From assembly GCA_029260555.1 (NCBI GenBank), contig JAJDCZ010000032.1, forward strand, positions 1 through 64,000: a stretch of 64,000 nucleotides of DNA, written 5' to 3'. The translations under genes and the position numbers were made by a program. The notes beneath the pieces are model-generated. The model was given only the letters and a program-made list of their open reading frames with translations. It was not told where the DNA came from and searched no databases. Below, in pieces: positions 43,231-52,563 of the stretch. The stretch comes from Phycisphaerales bacterium. Lineage in GTDB: Bacteria; Planctomycetota; Phycisphaerae; Phycisphaerales; UBA1924. Position 1 is the stretch's first letter; every line of letters begins with the position of its first letter.

Positions 43231-45462
43231 GTGTCGCTTGTTGTACATGTCATCGCGATCTTTGCTGGAGCCTCGCTCTTGTTTGTCATTGAGCCCATGG
43301 TCTCAAGACAAATCCTCCCGCTGCTCGGAGGCAGCCCCGCGGTCTGGAACACCGCCATGGTCTTCTTCCAGGGCATGCTCCTGGCTGGCTATGCCCTCTC
43401 GCATCTCCTTTGCCGATACCTTGGCTCCGCTCGCGCCGGCGTTGTCTACCTTGCTCTGATTGCACTCGCAGCAGCGACCCTCCCCGCAGGCATCCCAGCA
43501 CACGCCTCGCCCCCCACTACTGCCTCACCCATCATCTGGATGCTGAGCATTCTCACCCTCAGCGTCGGTCCCGTGTTCCTTGTCATTTCCATGACAGGCC
43601 CCATGATCCAGAAACTGTTCTCTCTCTCAAACCATCGCACAGCAGCTGACCCCTATTTCCTCTACGCTTCGAGTAATGCTGGCAGCTTCATCGCGCTCAT
43701 CGCCTATCCCATTATCATCGAACCAAACCTCAGCCTGAGTCAGCAAGCTTCTGCCTGGTCCGTCAGCTATGGCGTATTCGGGCTTCTCCTGCTCACCTGC
43801 CTCATCACACTCAAGCGCAAACACACCCGCCTTGCCCCGCACAAACCAGACCAGCCAACAAGTCAGCATCCAGCACCTCCTTTCACACTCAAGCGCATCG
43901 CGTTATGGATTGTTCTGGCGATGATCCCATCAAGTCTCATGCTCGGCGTTACGCGTTACATCTCTACTGACATCGCCGCTGTGCCCTTGCTCTGGGTGTT
44001 GCCGCTGGCGATCTACCTGCTCTCGTTTGTCGTCGTTTTTGCGCGCCATCGCATCGTGAATCCCGTTGCCATGAATCGCCTGCTGCCCATTATCTGCATT
44101 GCCCTTGCTGTTTCAGCCATGCTTCATGCCAAGAGTCCCATTGCTCTCATCATCGCCCTTCATCTCATCGGGCTCTTTGTCGCAAGCGTTGTCTGCCACA
44201 GCAGGCTCGCAGATGATCGGCCCAAAGCCAGACACCTCACCTTCTTTTACCTCACCATGGCAATCGGAGGCGTCCTCGGCGGCATCTTCAACGCCCTTCT
44301 CGCACCACTTATCTTCACCAGCCTCTGGGAATACCCCATCGCCCTCGTTGCAGCCTGCCTCTTGCGCACCCACGATCCTGACCTGAAATACACACCAGCC
44401 CAACGCGTCTTGAACATTGCTCTGCCTGCCATCCTGGCAATCGTCATGCTCATCGGGTTCAAACCCATCTGGAGCATGAAACTCACGCCAGGCTCAAACG
44501 CGATCTTCGGCCTCTACGCCCTCACCATCGGCCTGCCCGCTCTGGCATGTTTCTTGTCTATAAACCATCGACTCAGGTTTGCTCTGGGGCTGGCGGTACT
44601 CTTTGTTGCTGCTGAACTTCGCCCCAGCGCACTGGGTCCAACCATTCACCAGGCACGCTCGTTCTTTGGCGTTCACCGCGTTCATAAAACAGTTGATGTC
44701 CACAGGCTCATGCATGGCGGAACAATCCATGGCATCCAGATCCTCTCGCCTGAAATGCGCCGTGTCCCCCTTTCCTACTACCACCCACAGGGTCCTCTGG
44801 GTCAAATCATGACCCAGCTCTACCACTTTGACCCAAGGCTGCGCAATTCGCCTTCAACCAGCACACTCAAAGACGCTGCACTCGTAGGCCTCGGCGCTGG
44901 TGCCATCGCAGCCTATGGCCTGCCCGGACAAAACTTCACCTTCTACGAAATCGATCCCGAAGTCATACGCATCGCACGCGATAAATCGCTCTTCTCGTTC
45001 ACAAGCGACTCTCCCGCCAATATCAGTTTCGTTGTCGGTGATGCCAGACTCAAACTCGCGGATGCACCAGATGCATCCTTTGATCTGATCGTCCTTGATG
45101 CTTTTAGTTCAGACGCCATCCCCATCCACCTCCTCACGACCCAGGCTGGTGCGCTTTATCTCTCAAAGCTGCGCCCCGGCGGGATCATTGCAGCCCACAT
45201 CTCTAATCGATACCTTGATCTTGAACCCGTCCTGGGCGCACTTGCTGACGATCTTGGTCTGATTGCACGAGTCAAAATCGATATGCGACCCGAAAACCAG
45301 CCCCCCGATCAGCCCCAAGGCTCAACCTGGGTCGTCATGGCTAGAAATCTCCATGACCTTGGCCCCCTGGCCCGCGATGGCACCTGGCTGAGCATCTCTC
45401 GCCCGCTCAAAAAACCATGGACCGACGACTTTGCCAATATCTTCACCGTCTTTAACTGGTGA
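43231..45462 (+). CDS. Fused membrane transporter-like / spermidine synthase-like protein
   Basis: A 743-residue protein with two parts. The first about 480 residues hold at least twelve hydrophobic segments starting with VIAIFAGASLLFVIEPMVSRQ and LLGGSPAVWNTAMVFFQ, blocks typical of the fused spermidine synthase family. The C-terminal 260 residues form a class I methyltransferase-type domain: LVGLGAGAIAAYG (nucleotide loop), FYEIDPEVIRIA, VVGDARLKLAD and LIVLDAFSSDAIPIHLLT. This fits the family of proteins of unknown substrate that join a membrane region to an aminopropyltransferase fold. It starts with GTG, without a strong ribosome site. The aroC gene follows after 12 bases. Confidence 0.88.
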   Translation: MSLVVHVIAIFAGASLLFVIEPMVSRQILPLLGGSPAVWNTAMVFFQGMLLAGYALSHLLCRYLGSARAGVVYLALIALAAATLPAGIPAHASPPTTASPIIWMLSILTLSVGPVFLVISMTGPMIQKLFSLSNHRTAADPYFLYASSNAGSFIALIAYPIIIEPNLSLSQQASAWSVSYGVFGLLLLTCLITLKRKHTRLAPHKPDQPTSQHPAPPFTLKRIALWIVLAMIPSSLMLGVTRYISTDIAAVPLLWVLPLAIYLLSFVVVFARHRIVNPVAMNRLLPIICIALAVSAMLHAKSPIALIIALHLIGLFVASVVCHSRLADDRPKARHLTFFYLTMAIGGVLGGIFNALLAPLIFTSLWEYPIALVAACLLRTHDPDLKYTPAQRVLNIALPAILAIVMLIGFKPIWSMKLTPGSNAIFGLYALTIGLPALACFLSINHRLRFALGLAVLFVAAELRPSALGPTIHQARSFFGVHRVHKTVDVHRLMHGGTIHGIQILSPEMRRVPLSYYHPQGPLGQIMTQLYHFDPRLRNSPSTSTLKDAALVGLGAGAIAAYGLPGQNFTFYEIDPEVIRIARDKSLFSFTSDSPANISFVVGDARLKLADAPDASFDLIVLDAFSSDAIPIHLLTTQAGALYLSKLRPGGIIAAHISNRYLDLEPVLGALADDLGLIARVKIDMRPENQPPDQPQGSTWVVMARNLHDLGPLARDGTWLSISRPLKKPWTDDFANIFTVFNW

Positions 45463-45468
45463 TATGCT
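45460..45468 (+). promoter_or_regulatory. Extended -10 element just before aroC, leaderless candidate
   Basis: TGA followed by TATGCT (45463-45468) lies 6 bases before the aroC ATG at 45475; TTCACC lies 15 bases further upstream. The TGA of the extended -10 is the stop codon of the preceding gene. There is no purine-rich ribosome site, so a leaderless message would start at or near the ATG. Confidence 0.45.
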
Positions 45469-45474
45469 TCACGC

Positions 45475-46674
45475 ATGCCTCAACTTCAATACCAGACCGC
45501 TGGCGAATCCCATGGCCCGGGGCTCATCACCACCATCACAGGCCTCCCCGCTGGACTCACGCTCGACATCGACATGATGAACCACGAGCTTGCCCGCAGA
45601 CAGGGCGGCTATGGTCGCGGCGGACGACAACGCATCGAAACCGACCGCATCCAGTTCATCACCGGCGTGCGCAACAATCAAACACTTGGCTCGCCCCTCT
45701 CGATCATGATCGCCAACAAGGATTCACGCCTTGACGATGCAGAGCTCACCCCTCCGGTCTATCGCCCCAGACCCGGGCATGCAGACCTGGCTGGCTCGAT
45801 CAAATGGCTCACGACCGACTGCCGGGCGACACTTGAACGCGCCAGTGCCCGTGAGACAGCCGCCCGTACCGCAGCTGGGGCAGTCATTCGCTGTCTGCTT
45901 CACGAGTTTGATATTGAAATCTTTGGCTTTGTGCGTTCTATTCTCGATGCCAAAACCAATGTCGCAGTTTCGTTTGACAAGCTGAGCGATCTCCGCAAGA
46001 AGCGCGATCAGAGTGAAACTTACTGCCCTGATGCAGATGTGACCCAGCAACAGATTCAGATTATCCGCCAGGCCAAGGTGGATCAGGACACCGTAGGCGG
46101 CTTGGTTGAGGCTCATGTGTTTGGATTGCCGCCGGGCATCGGCTCGAGCATGGACTGGAAAGACAAGCTTGATGCACGCATTGCCTATGCCGTCATGGGG
46201 ATTCAGGCTTTTAAGGCTGTTGAGATTGGACTGGGCACGGGGTGTGCGCTCTTGCCGGGGTCAAAGGTGCATGATCCGATTCGTTTTGATGCGAAACTCA
46301 CTCAGACGCCTTGCCTTGGATTTACACGCGATACCAACAATGCCGGAGGCACCGAGGGCGGCATGACCAACGGCCAACCCGTGGTCGTCAAAGGCACCAT
46401 GAAACCGATCTCAACACTCCTCAAAGGTTTGCCCAGTGTCGATCTGAACACAAAACAACCTGAGCAGAGCCAGTATGAGCGCAGCGATGTGTGTGCTGTG
46501 TCAGCTGCAAGCGTGGTGATGGAGAATGTTGTCGCGTTTGAAGTCGGACGCGGATTTCTTGACAAGTTCACAGGCGATTGCATGACGCAGATCAAAGCCA
46601 ACTATGAATCGTTCATGGAACTGGCACGGATGCTGCCTATTGAGCCTCCGAGTCAGACGCTCGCAGATGGATAA
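45475..46674 (+). CDS. aroC: Chorismate synthase
   Basis: Shikimate pathway enzyme that converts 5-enolpyruvylshikimate 3-phosphate to chorismate using reduced FMN, in the cytoplasm. The start MPQLQYQTAGESHGPGL carries signature 1 (GESHG). GGYGRGGRQRIETDRIQFITGVRNNQTLGSP and RASARETAARTAAGAV (signature 2 region) are complete, and TNNAGGTEGGMTNGQP is the third conserved site. At 399 residues it is normal in length. There is no other aro gene beside it. The start has a promoter-like TATGCT rather than a ribosome site. Confidence 0.97.
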   Translation: MPQLQYQTAGESHGPGLITTITGLPAGLTLDIDMMNHELARRQGGYGRGGRQRIETDRIQFITGVRNNQTLGSPLSIMIANKDSRLDDAELTPPVYRPRPGHADLAGSIKWLTTDCRATLERASARETAARTAAGAVIRCLLHEFDIEIFGFVRSILDAKTNVAVSFDKLSDLRKKRDQSETYCPDADVTQQQIQIIRQAKVDQDTVGGLVEAHVFGLPPGIGSSMDWKDKLDARIAYAVMGIQAFKAVEIGLGTGCALLPGSKVHDPIRFDAKLTQTPCLGFTRDTNNAGGTEGGMTNGQPVVVKGTMKPISTLLKGLPSVDLNTKQPEQSQYERSDVCAVSAASVVMENVVAFEVGRGFLDKFTGDCMTQIKANYESFMELARMLPIEPPSQTLADG

Positions 46675-46768
46675 CGAGCCGCGACTGTGAAGAATTGTGG
46701 TTCACATAAATATGCAACAAAGACCGCTTCAAGACAGTCGCAGTTCATCTGATTTTCCGGGATTTTGC

Positions 46769-47101
46769 TTACATCTGACCTGAGAGCATGGCTTCTGCAA
46801 GCGCAGCCAGTTCATCATCGTCATCTTCTTCGTCGCTGCTACCCAGGGCTTTGATGCGATTGTTCAAATCGCCCACGAACGAGATACGCACGCCGAAGTT
46901 TTCGCCAACCTTGACAGCTGTTCCCGAGCCGATGCATTTGTTGTTGATCAGCAGGTCCAGCTCGTCATCTGCGCTCTTGGGTATCTCGATGATGGTGCCC
47001 GGGATCATGCCCAGCACTTCTGCCATGGTCATTTGCAGATCGCCAATGCGAACAATAAGAGGAACCTGCAGCTTCAGTATGGCAGAGATATCTTGACTCA
47101 T
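46769..47101 (-). CDS. FliN-like flagellar motor switch (SpoA-domain) protein
   Basis: A 110-residue cytoplasmic protein. The C-terminal FliN (surface presentation of antigens) domain is clear: ILKLQVPLIVRIGDLQMTMAEVLGMIPGTIIEI is the usual start and DLLINNKCIGSGTAVKVGENFGVRI the second half. It ends in an acidic stretch (DEEDDDDELA). FliN forms the rotor C-ring with FliM and FliG, and the same domain occurs in type III secretion. There are no fliM, fliG or other flagellar genes in this window, so an independent copy is possible. It is convergent with aroC. Confidence 0.9.
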   Translation of the reverse strand: MSQDISAILKLQVPLIVRIGDLQMTMAEVLGMIPGTIIEIPKSADDELDLLINNKCIGSGTAVKVGENFGVRISFVGDLNNRIKALGSSDEEDDDDELAALAEAMLSGQM

Positions 47102-47203
47102 CAGGTGGCATATCGACCAGCCTGTGCTGCGAACTTCAACAGGGACGAACTTTCGTGGCCTATAGCGTGTGGGCCTGGCATGTGCAGGGAAAAGGCGTGG
47201 GTA

Positions 47204-48490
47204 TCAGCCGTGATACCGCCCGATAATGAGCGAGACATTGTGCCCACCAAACCCGAAGGTGTTGTTCATTGCGGTGCGAATTTTCTTTTCACGCGCAACA
47301 TGGGGGATCAGATCAATGTCAAACGCTTCATCAGGCGTATCCAGATTGATCGTCGGTGCGACGATGCCATCGTGAACACCATGGATGCAGGCAATGAGTT
47401 CCACAGCTCCAGATGAACCCAGACAATGCCCATGCATGGACTTGGTTGAACTCATCATCAGCTTGCCACCAGCACTGGCTCGGGCATGATCACCAAAGAG
47501 CGTGGAGATGGCTGTGACTTCTGCTTTGTCGCCCAGCGGGGTGGATGTGCCATGGGCGTTGATGTAATCAATGTCCTCGGGGTTGAGCCCAGCATCTTGC
47601 AGTGCCCATCTCATCGCCCGGGTCGCACCGCGACCTTCAGGGTCTGGAGCAGTGATATGGCAGGCATCAGAGCTGTTGGCAGCACCAAGGAGTTCAGCAT
47701 AAATCTTCGCACCGCGTTTTTTGGCGTGTTCTTCTGTTTCAAAGACGAACATGGCTGCGCCTTCTGAAAGAACAAAGCCATCTCGTGCCCGATCAAACGG
47801 TCGGCTGGCGGTGGTGGGAGACTTGCTCGTTGTAAGGGCTTTCATGGTCATGAAAGCACCCAGGCATAGAGGAGAAACCGCAGCTTCAGAGCCGCCGACA
47901 ATCATGACATCGACCAGCCCTCTGCGGAAATATGTAAGGGCATCGCCAATAGCATGACCCGAGCTGGCACAGGCGGTGACATGCGTCGAAGCTGGACCTT
48001 GCATGCCGAATCGAATTGAGATGTTGCCTGTAGAGGCGTTTGCCATGAGCCTTGGTACGGTGAAGGGGCTCAGGCGTGTAGGACCACGGTCCAGGAGTGT
48101 TGTGACACTGTCTTCGATGGTTTTGATGCCACCGATGCCAGATCCAACAACCACGCCTGCACGCTCAGGGTCACCCTTTGACAGGTCTATGCCCGCGTGC
48201 TGAACAGCTTCAATCGCAGCAGCCAATCCCAGCTGGGTGTTGCGATCAAGCCTTTTGGCTTCGCGCTGGCCGATGATCGCAGCGGGGTCCCAGTCTTTAA
48301 TTTGACCAGCGCAGTGTACCGCCCACTGTTCGTTGTGCCTGCTGAAACCTTCTCCCTCGACGAGGGAGATCCCGCTTGTTCCCTGCCGCATGGCGTTCCA
48401 TGTAGAAGGCGCATCATGCCCGAGGTTGGTCACAGCCCCCATACCGGTGATCACAACGCGACACGAACTGATCGTACTTGGCGATTGCAT
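47204..48490 (-). CDS. fabF: 3-oxoacyl-[acyl-carrier-protein] synthase II
   Basis: Condensing enzyme of type II fatty acid synthesis. The catalytic triad is clear: Cys174 in ACASSGHAIGDA, His in INAHGTSTPLGD and His in SMHGHCLGSSGAVE. VVITGMGAVTNLG is the usual N-terminus, and FGFGGHNVSLII is the conserved C-terminal end. At 428 residues it is slightly longer than the usual 410. It follows the acyl carrier protein gene after about 50 bases in the same direction, the common acpP-fabF arrangement. No other fab genes are in the window. Confidence 0.97.
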   Translation of the reverse strand: MQSPSTISSCRVVITGMGAVTNLGHDAPSTWNAMRQGTSGISLVEGEGFSRHNEQWAVHCAGQIKDWDPAAIIGQREAKRLDRNTQLGLAAAIEAVQHAGIDLSKGDPERAGVVVGSGIGGIKTIEDSVTTLLDRGPTRLSPFTVPRLMANASTGNISIRFGMQGPASTHVTACASSGHAIGDALTYFRRGLVDVMIVGGSEAAVSPLCLGAFMTMKALTTSKSPTTASRPFDRARDGFVLSEGAAMFVFETEEHAKKRGAKIYAELLGAANSSDACHITAPDPEGRGATRAMRWALQDAGLNPEDIDYINAHGTSTPLGDKAEVTAISTLFGDHARASAGGKLMMSSTKSMHGHCLGSSGAVELIACIHGVHDGIVAPTINLDTPDEAFDIDLIPHVAREKKIRTAMNNTFGFGGHNVSLIIGRYHG

Positions 48491-48543
48491 ACTCTGACCC
48501 CAAAGCCCAGGCAGCTGGTTATACCCAGCAGCGACCAGGGCGT

Positions 48544-48792
48544 TTACTCGATGCCGCGGGCCTGTTTAATGAAATCAATCGCCTGTCCAACGGTTTTGAT
48601 GGCTTCTGCCTGCTCGTCAGGAATCTGCGTATCAAACTCGTCTTCAAACTCCATGACCAGCTCGACGGTATCGAGACTGTCGGCGTTGAGATCTTCAACG
48701 AAACTTGTTGCTCGACTGATCTTGGACTTATCGGCACCCAACTGCTCTGCGACGATGTCGATCACCTTCGCTTCAATCTCCTGCTCAGTCAC
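48544..48792 (-). CDS. acpP: Acyl carrier protein
   Basis: An 82-residue acidic carrier of growing fatty acyl chains. The phosphopantetheine attachment site is Ser39 in [16 protein letters not shown] chose GTG 48792 (starting Met-Thr-Glu-Gln-Glu-Ile-Glu) because CGGAG lies about 9 bases upstream and acyl carrier proteins start this way; an ATG at 48840 adds 16 residues that match no family. It is followed by fabF. Confidence 0.97.
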   Translation of the reverse strand: MTEQEIEAKVIDIVAEQLGADKSKISRATSFVEDLNADSLDTVELVMEFEDEFDTQIPDEQAEAIKTVGQAIDFIKQARGIE

Positions 48793-49135
48793 GCTGATAT
48801 CTCCGATAATGGGCAACTCACAATCCCACGGGCGACCCACATAAGACGCACCGGCTGCTGTGCCTTGGTTTCAAGTGGCGATTCTAGCACCACTCGCCCC
48901 GATGAGCCAGCCCGATGAGCCCCTCATTGGTCAGTCGGCAAATTTATCGGGGCGGGTTGCCCATAACCCTGTGTGACATCGCAGGATAGGAGAAATCCAT
49001 CCAGGCCGCACGATCGTCACCCTGTCGGTTTATGGCGAACAGTGGGACTGGCCCATTCGTACTGAACGGTCGATGCCTCTGCATACGAAATGCTCTGTGC
49101 GAGGGTCGGTGGGCCGATTGTTCGTTTCAGAGCCT
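48793..49135. promoter_or_regulatory. Divergent intergenic region between acpP and the DUF1444 gene
   Basis: About 340 bases without a supported gene. It should hold the promoters of acpP (minus) and of the gene at 49136 (plus). I do not see convincing -35/-10 pairs or a structured RNA. Confidence 0.35.
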
Positions 49136-49981
49136 ATGAGAATTAACATGTCACAGATGCCTCAAGAACCAGAAGCCTTTGCCGAATGTGTCGCGAGCAT
49201 GCTTCACAGGATGCAGCCCGAAACCGAGATCGACCTGGGTGGACCCAACGAACTGGTCATCGATGGTCGGCGTCTGGACCTGGAAAACCTCTATCGCATG
49301 GTCGCACAAGACCAGGAGCGAGGCACCGAAATCGTTGAGCATTATCTGGATCAGCTCTTCACAGGCGAAACCTACGAAATCACCGATGTTTCGTTTTCCT
49401 TTGCCAAGCCTCGCATCATGCCCCGGATTCAGCCCGTCTCGATCTTTCAGCACCTCTCGCGAGAACTGGTCGCCCATGTGCCCTGGATCAACAACACTGT
49501 GATCGTGTTCGTCACCGACCTGCCCAACATGACCGTCAGCATCACCACCGAACAACTGGTCCGCTGGGGTGTCACAGCCGATGACCTTGACGAAATAGCA
49601 CGAGCCAATCTGGACAGCTACGCACAGGATCTCACATACCAGTTCATTGAATCCAAAGAAGGTGGCCGAGCTGTGATCATCACCGAGCAAGATGGCTATG
49701 ACGCTGCACGCATCCTCATGAGTGATCTGCACAACAGACTTGCTCCGGAACTGGGTGGCAACTTCTTTGTTGCAGCTCCCGCACGCGACATGTTCGTCGC
49801 CTTCAGCCCCAATCCCGACCCATTCGTAGGCCGCATCCATTCTCGCGTCACACAGGATTTTTCCAGGCTTCCATACCCCATCACGCCCGACTTATTCCTC
49901 GTCACGCGAGATGGCGTAGCAGGAAGTGTGAGTAGCGATGAAGACCTGGGCTGGCAACTGGACGACAACGAAGCGGCCTGA
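49136..49981 (+). CDS. DUF1444 family protein
   Basis: About 281 residues, cytoplasmic by composition. The core from about residue 100 fits DUF1444 (YtpQ-like): VIVFVTDLPNMTVSITTEQLVRWGVTADDLDEIARANLD is the conserved centre, followed by DGYDAARILMSDLHNRLA and DMFVAFSPNPD. The function of this family is unknown. ATG 49136 has a weak CAGAG upstream; ATG 49148 is a possible alternative, and an ATG at 49073 would add a poor N-terminus. A strong terminator follows at 50028, so it is a single-gene unit. Confidence 0.8.
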   Translation: MRINMSQMPQEPEAFAECVASMLHRMQPETEIDLGGPNELVIDGRRLDLENLYRMVAQDQERGTEIVEHYLDQLFTGETYEITDVSFSFAKPRIMPRIQPVSIFQHLSRELVAHVPWINNTVIVFVTDLPNMTVSITTEQLVRWGVTADDLDEIARANLDSYAQDLTYQFIESKEGGRAVIITEQDGYDAARILMSDLHNRLAPELGGNFFVAAPARDMFVAFSPNPDPFVGRIHSRVTQDFSRLPYPITPDLFLVTRDGVAGSVSSDEDLGWQLDDNEAA

Positions 49982-50027
49982 GTGCCCATAAAGTTCAGGA
50001 ATCTGAAAAAGAGATGATTCGTTAACG

Positions 50028-50056
50028 AACCGCGACCATGAGGACGCGGTTTTTTT
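50028..50056 (+). terminator. Rho-independent terminator after the DUF1444 gene
   Basis: AACCGCG (50028-50034) pairs with CGCGGTT (50045-50051) around a 10-base loop; seven T (50050-50056) follow at the base. It lies 46 bases after the stop, facing the convergent ftsH gene. Confidence 0.88.
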
Positions 50057-50150
50057 CTGCGCTTTTTCTTGTTTCACACCCCCACAACTTGATACCTGTC
50101 AGACAAACCCGGACACACAACCATCTCCCTGTTATATTTCAGTTTCCGTA

Positions 50151-52307
50151 TCAAGCAGGGTTGGGAAGGGGGCCTTCAGGAGCCGCATCCGGGTTTTCAT
50201 CCGCTTCAGAATCCTGTCCAGATTCTGAGGGTGGTGTGGTTGTTTTTTGCGATTCAGCTGTGAGAAGATCGCTGATCGTGGGTTTGTCCAGAGTTTCGCC
50301 TCGCAAGAGCTGATTCACTTCGTCAGTATCCAGCGTCTCGTGCTTGATCAGAGCCTGGGTTATGGATTCGACCCGCTCCCAGTTTTCATCGAGCAGCTTC
50401 TCAGCATCATGGTACGCTTCATCAATCAACCTTTTGACTTCTTCATCAATGATGCGCGCGGTCTCGTCAGAATATTCCTTGTCAGCAATGAGGCTTTCTT
50501 TTGACTCGTCACTCGCATAACGCACAAAGCCCAGGCGATCACTCATGCCCCATTCCAGAATCATGTGCCTGGCGAGGTCAGTGATGTACGCAATATCGCT
50601 CGATGCGCCGGAATCAATATCACCCATCCCTCGCTGTTGAGCGATGCGGCCCGCACACAGCACACGCATGGTTGCAATAATCCATCGCAGGCTCATGCCG
50701 GTGCGATCCTTCTCAGGCATGGAAAAAGTTGCACCCAGAGCCTGACCACGCGGAATGATGGTCACCTTGTGCAAGGGGTCAGCATCAGTAAGCAGCGCCT
50801 GGAGTACAGCATGCCCAGCCTCGTGGTAAGCGGTGCGAGTTTTATCATCATCTTCCTGCCTGCGGCTCTTTCTTGCCCTGCCAAAGCGGATTTTGTCGCG
50901 AGCTTCTTCAAGATCTTCCTGCTCGATGAACTCCTTGTCGGTCATGGTTGCCGCGATAGCGCCCTCATTGATGATGGCTGCCAGATCGGCACCAGAAAAC
51001 ATGGGTGTGATCTTGGCCAGCCTCTTGAGATCCACATTGGGTCCAAGCTTGACCTTCTTGGAATGAACCTTGAGAATCTCGTGCCTGCCCAAGACATCCG
51101 GCAGCGTCACCGCGACCTGTCGATCAAACCGGCCGGGACGGATCAGTGCAGAATCAAGCACATCCGGGCGATTGGTTGCTGCCACCACGATGACACCATC
51201 TGCAGGTTGAAAGCCATCCATTTCGACAAGAATTGCATTGAGAGTCTGCTCGCGTTCGTCGTGCCCTCCGGTGGTGAAACCGCCGCCTCGGCGCCGCCCG
51301 ACCGCATCAACCTCGTCAAGAAAGATGATGCACGGAGCACTCTCCTTGGCTTGTTTAAAGAGATCGCGTACTCGAGAAGCTCCGACGCCTACGAACATTT
51401 CCACAAAGTCTGAGCCTGAAATTGTAAAGAAAGGCACATCGGCTTCACCAGCAATAGCCTTGGCCAGCAGCGTCTTGCCACACCCGGGAGGCCCTGTCAA
51501 AAGCACGCCCCGGGGAATACGGCCACCAAGTCGCGTAAACCGCTTGGGACTTTTGAGAAACTCGATGATTTCAGCCACTTCATCCTTGGCTTCATCAATG
51601 CCTGCAACATCCTTGAATGTCACACCCGTCATTTCCTTGGACATGACACGATGGCGTGATTTGCCAAAGTTGCCCAGCATGCCTCCGCCTGCGCCTGCGC
51701 TGCGCATCGCCCTGCCTACAAAGAACCAGATCAGCAGCAACAGCAAGATGAATGGACCAAACGCCCACACAAACGGCAACCAGCGCGAGCTGGGACGCGA
51801 CTTGACATTCCCGCCTGTGATTTCAATGACAGCCTTGGTTATCGCCTCAGCCGAAGGCACATTGAGATAGATCACCACGCGAGATTCGTTCCCGCCAGGA
51901 TCGGCTTTGCGCATTGAGACTATGGAATCATCGCGGATTTCCACGCTGTCTTCAACGATGTCGCCATTGTTGTAGTAAGTTTCAAACTGTTGGAGCGTGA
52001 TGCGTTCGCCCGCTGAGTTGTTGTTGAACAACATGAACAGCGTCACCACGACCAGAACCACCATGATCATGCCGAACATGCCACGGTTGGGAGGGGTGGG
52101 AGCACCGGGAGCACCCGGCTTGCCCGGAGTTGGATTGCCTTTTTGGTTTTTTTGTCGCTTTGATCCTTTGGACTGCTCATCTGAAGATGGCTGATCGTTC
52201 TGGAAAAAAGCTGACTGCCGCACTGATTCGGGCGTGAGGTGCGTTGATGGTGATGGCTGATCGTGGTGTGTCATAAGTATGGGCGTCCGGGGGTGCTTCC
52301 TGTTCAT
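50151..52307 (-). CDS. ftsH: ATP-dependent zinc metalloprotease FtsH
   Basis: Membrane-bound AAA protease that degrades misassembled membrane proteins and regulatory proteins. From ATG 52307 it has 718 residues: a disordered Pro/Gly/Lys-rich N-terminus (about 1-76), a first membrane segment (about 77-96), a short periplasmic domain, a second segment (about 176-199), the AAA module (Walker A GPPGCGKT about 272-279, Walker [11 protein letters not shown], second region of homology) and the zinc site HEAGH (about 495-499). The start could also be ATG 52274. Long Pro/Gly-rich N-termini are common in planctomycete FtsH. LptE and a BamD-like gene lie upstream on the same strand. Confidence 0.96.
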   Translation of the reverse strand: MNRKHPRTPILMTHHDQPSPSTHLTPESVRQSAFFQNDQPSSDEQSKGSKRQKNQKGNPTPGKPGAPGAPTPPNRGMFGMIMVVLVVVTLFMLFNNNSAGERITLQQFETYYNNGDIVEDSVEIRDDSIVSMRKADPGGNESRVVIYLNVPSAEAITKAVIEITGGNVKSRPSSRWLPFVWAFGPFILLLLLIWFFVGRAMRSAGAGGGMLGNFGKSRHRVMSKEMTGVTFKDVAGIDEAKDEVAEIIEFLKSPKRFTRLGGRIPRGVLLTGPPGCGKTLLAKAIAGEADVPFFTISGSDFVEMFVGVGASRVRDLFKQAKESAPCIIFLDEVDAVGRRRGGGFTTGGHDEREQTLNAILVEMDGFQPADGVIVVAATNRPDVLDSALIRPGRFDRQVAVTLPDVLGRHEILKVHSKKVKLGPNVDLKRLAKITPMFSGADLAAIINEGAIAATMTDKEFIEQEDLEEARDKIRFGRARKSRRQEDDDKTRTAYHEAGHAVLQALLTDADPLHKVTIIPRGQALGATFSMPEKDRTGMSLRWIIATMRVLCAGRIAQQRGMGDIDSGASSDIAYITDLARHMILEWGMSDRLGFVRYASDESKESLIADKEYSDETARIIDEEVKRLIDEAYHDAEKLLDENWERVESITQALIKHETLDTDEVNQLLRGETLDKPTISDLLTAESQKTTTPPSESGQDSEADENPDAAPEGPLPNPA

Positions 52308-52563
52308 TCGGTATTCCGGGCCTTCAAGTTCGATCAAAACCAGTGCCAGGCAAGACACGCAAGGCTAGATGCAAGTTCCCAGCCCGTCCAACCCTGCACA
52401 GAATCTCCCCCACCCCCACCCCCACCCATCCCCATCTCCACCCCACCCCACCCCACCCCACCCACCACTTTCTGCCTTGCCCCTACCCAATACCCCCATA
52501 TTTTCTCTCCCCCAGAGGGTTATCTCTGAAAATAGTGTCAAGGTACAAGCCGGGTTGCCTTTT
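52308..52563 (-). promoter_or_regulatory. G/C-tract leader between lptE and ftsH
   Basis: About 255 bases without a gene, holding the G-rich tract described separately. On the minus strand a consensus-like TTGACA lies near 52540 with no well-placed -10, so ftsH could be transcribed from lptE or from here. Confidence 0.4.
52405..52468 (-). repeat. G-rich quadruplex-type tract in the ftsH leader
   Basis: The plus strand carries runs of CCCCCA and CCCCA, including four consecutive CCCCA units. On the ftsH transcript this is at least eight G runs of three or more, enough for one or more RNA G-quadruplexes about 100-160 bases before the ftsH start. It may modulate ftsH translation or transcription. 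Confidence 0.6.

Noticed and set aside
46681-46741. Inverted repeat GCGACTGT / ACAGTCGC between aroC and fliN
   Set aside because: Eight bases with a 45-base loop between convergent genes; too distant to call as a terminator or operator.
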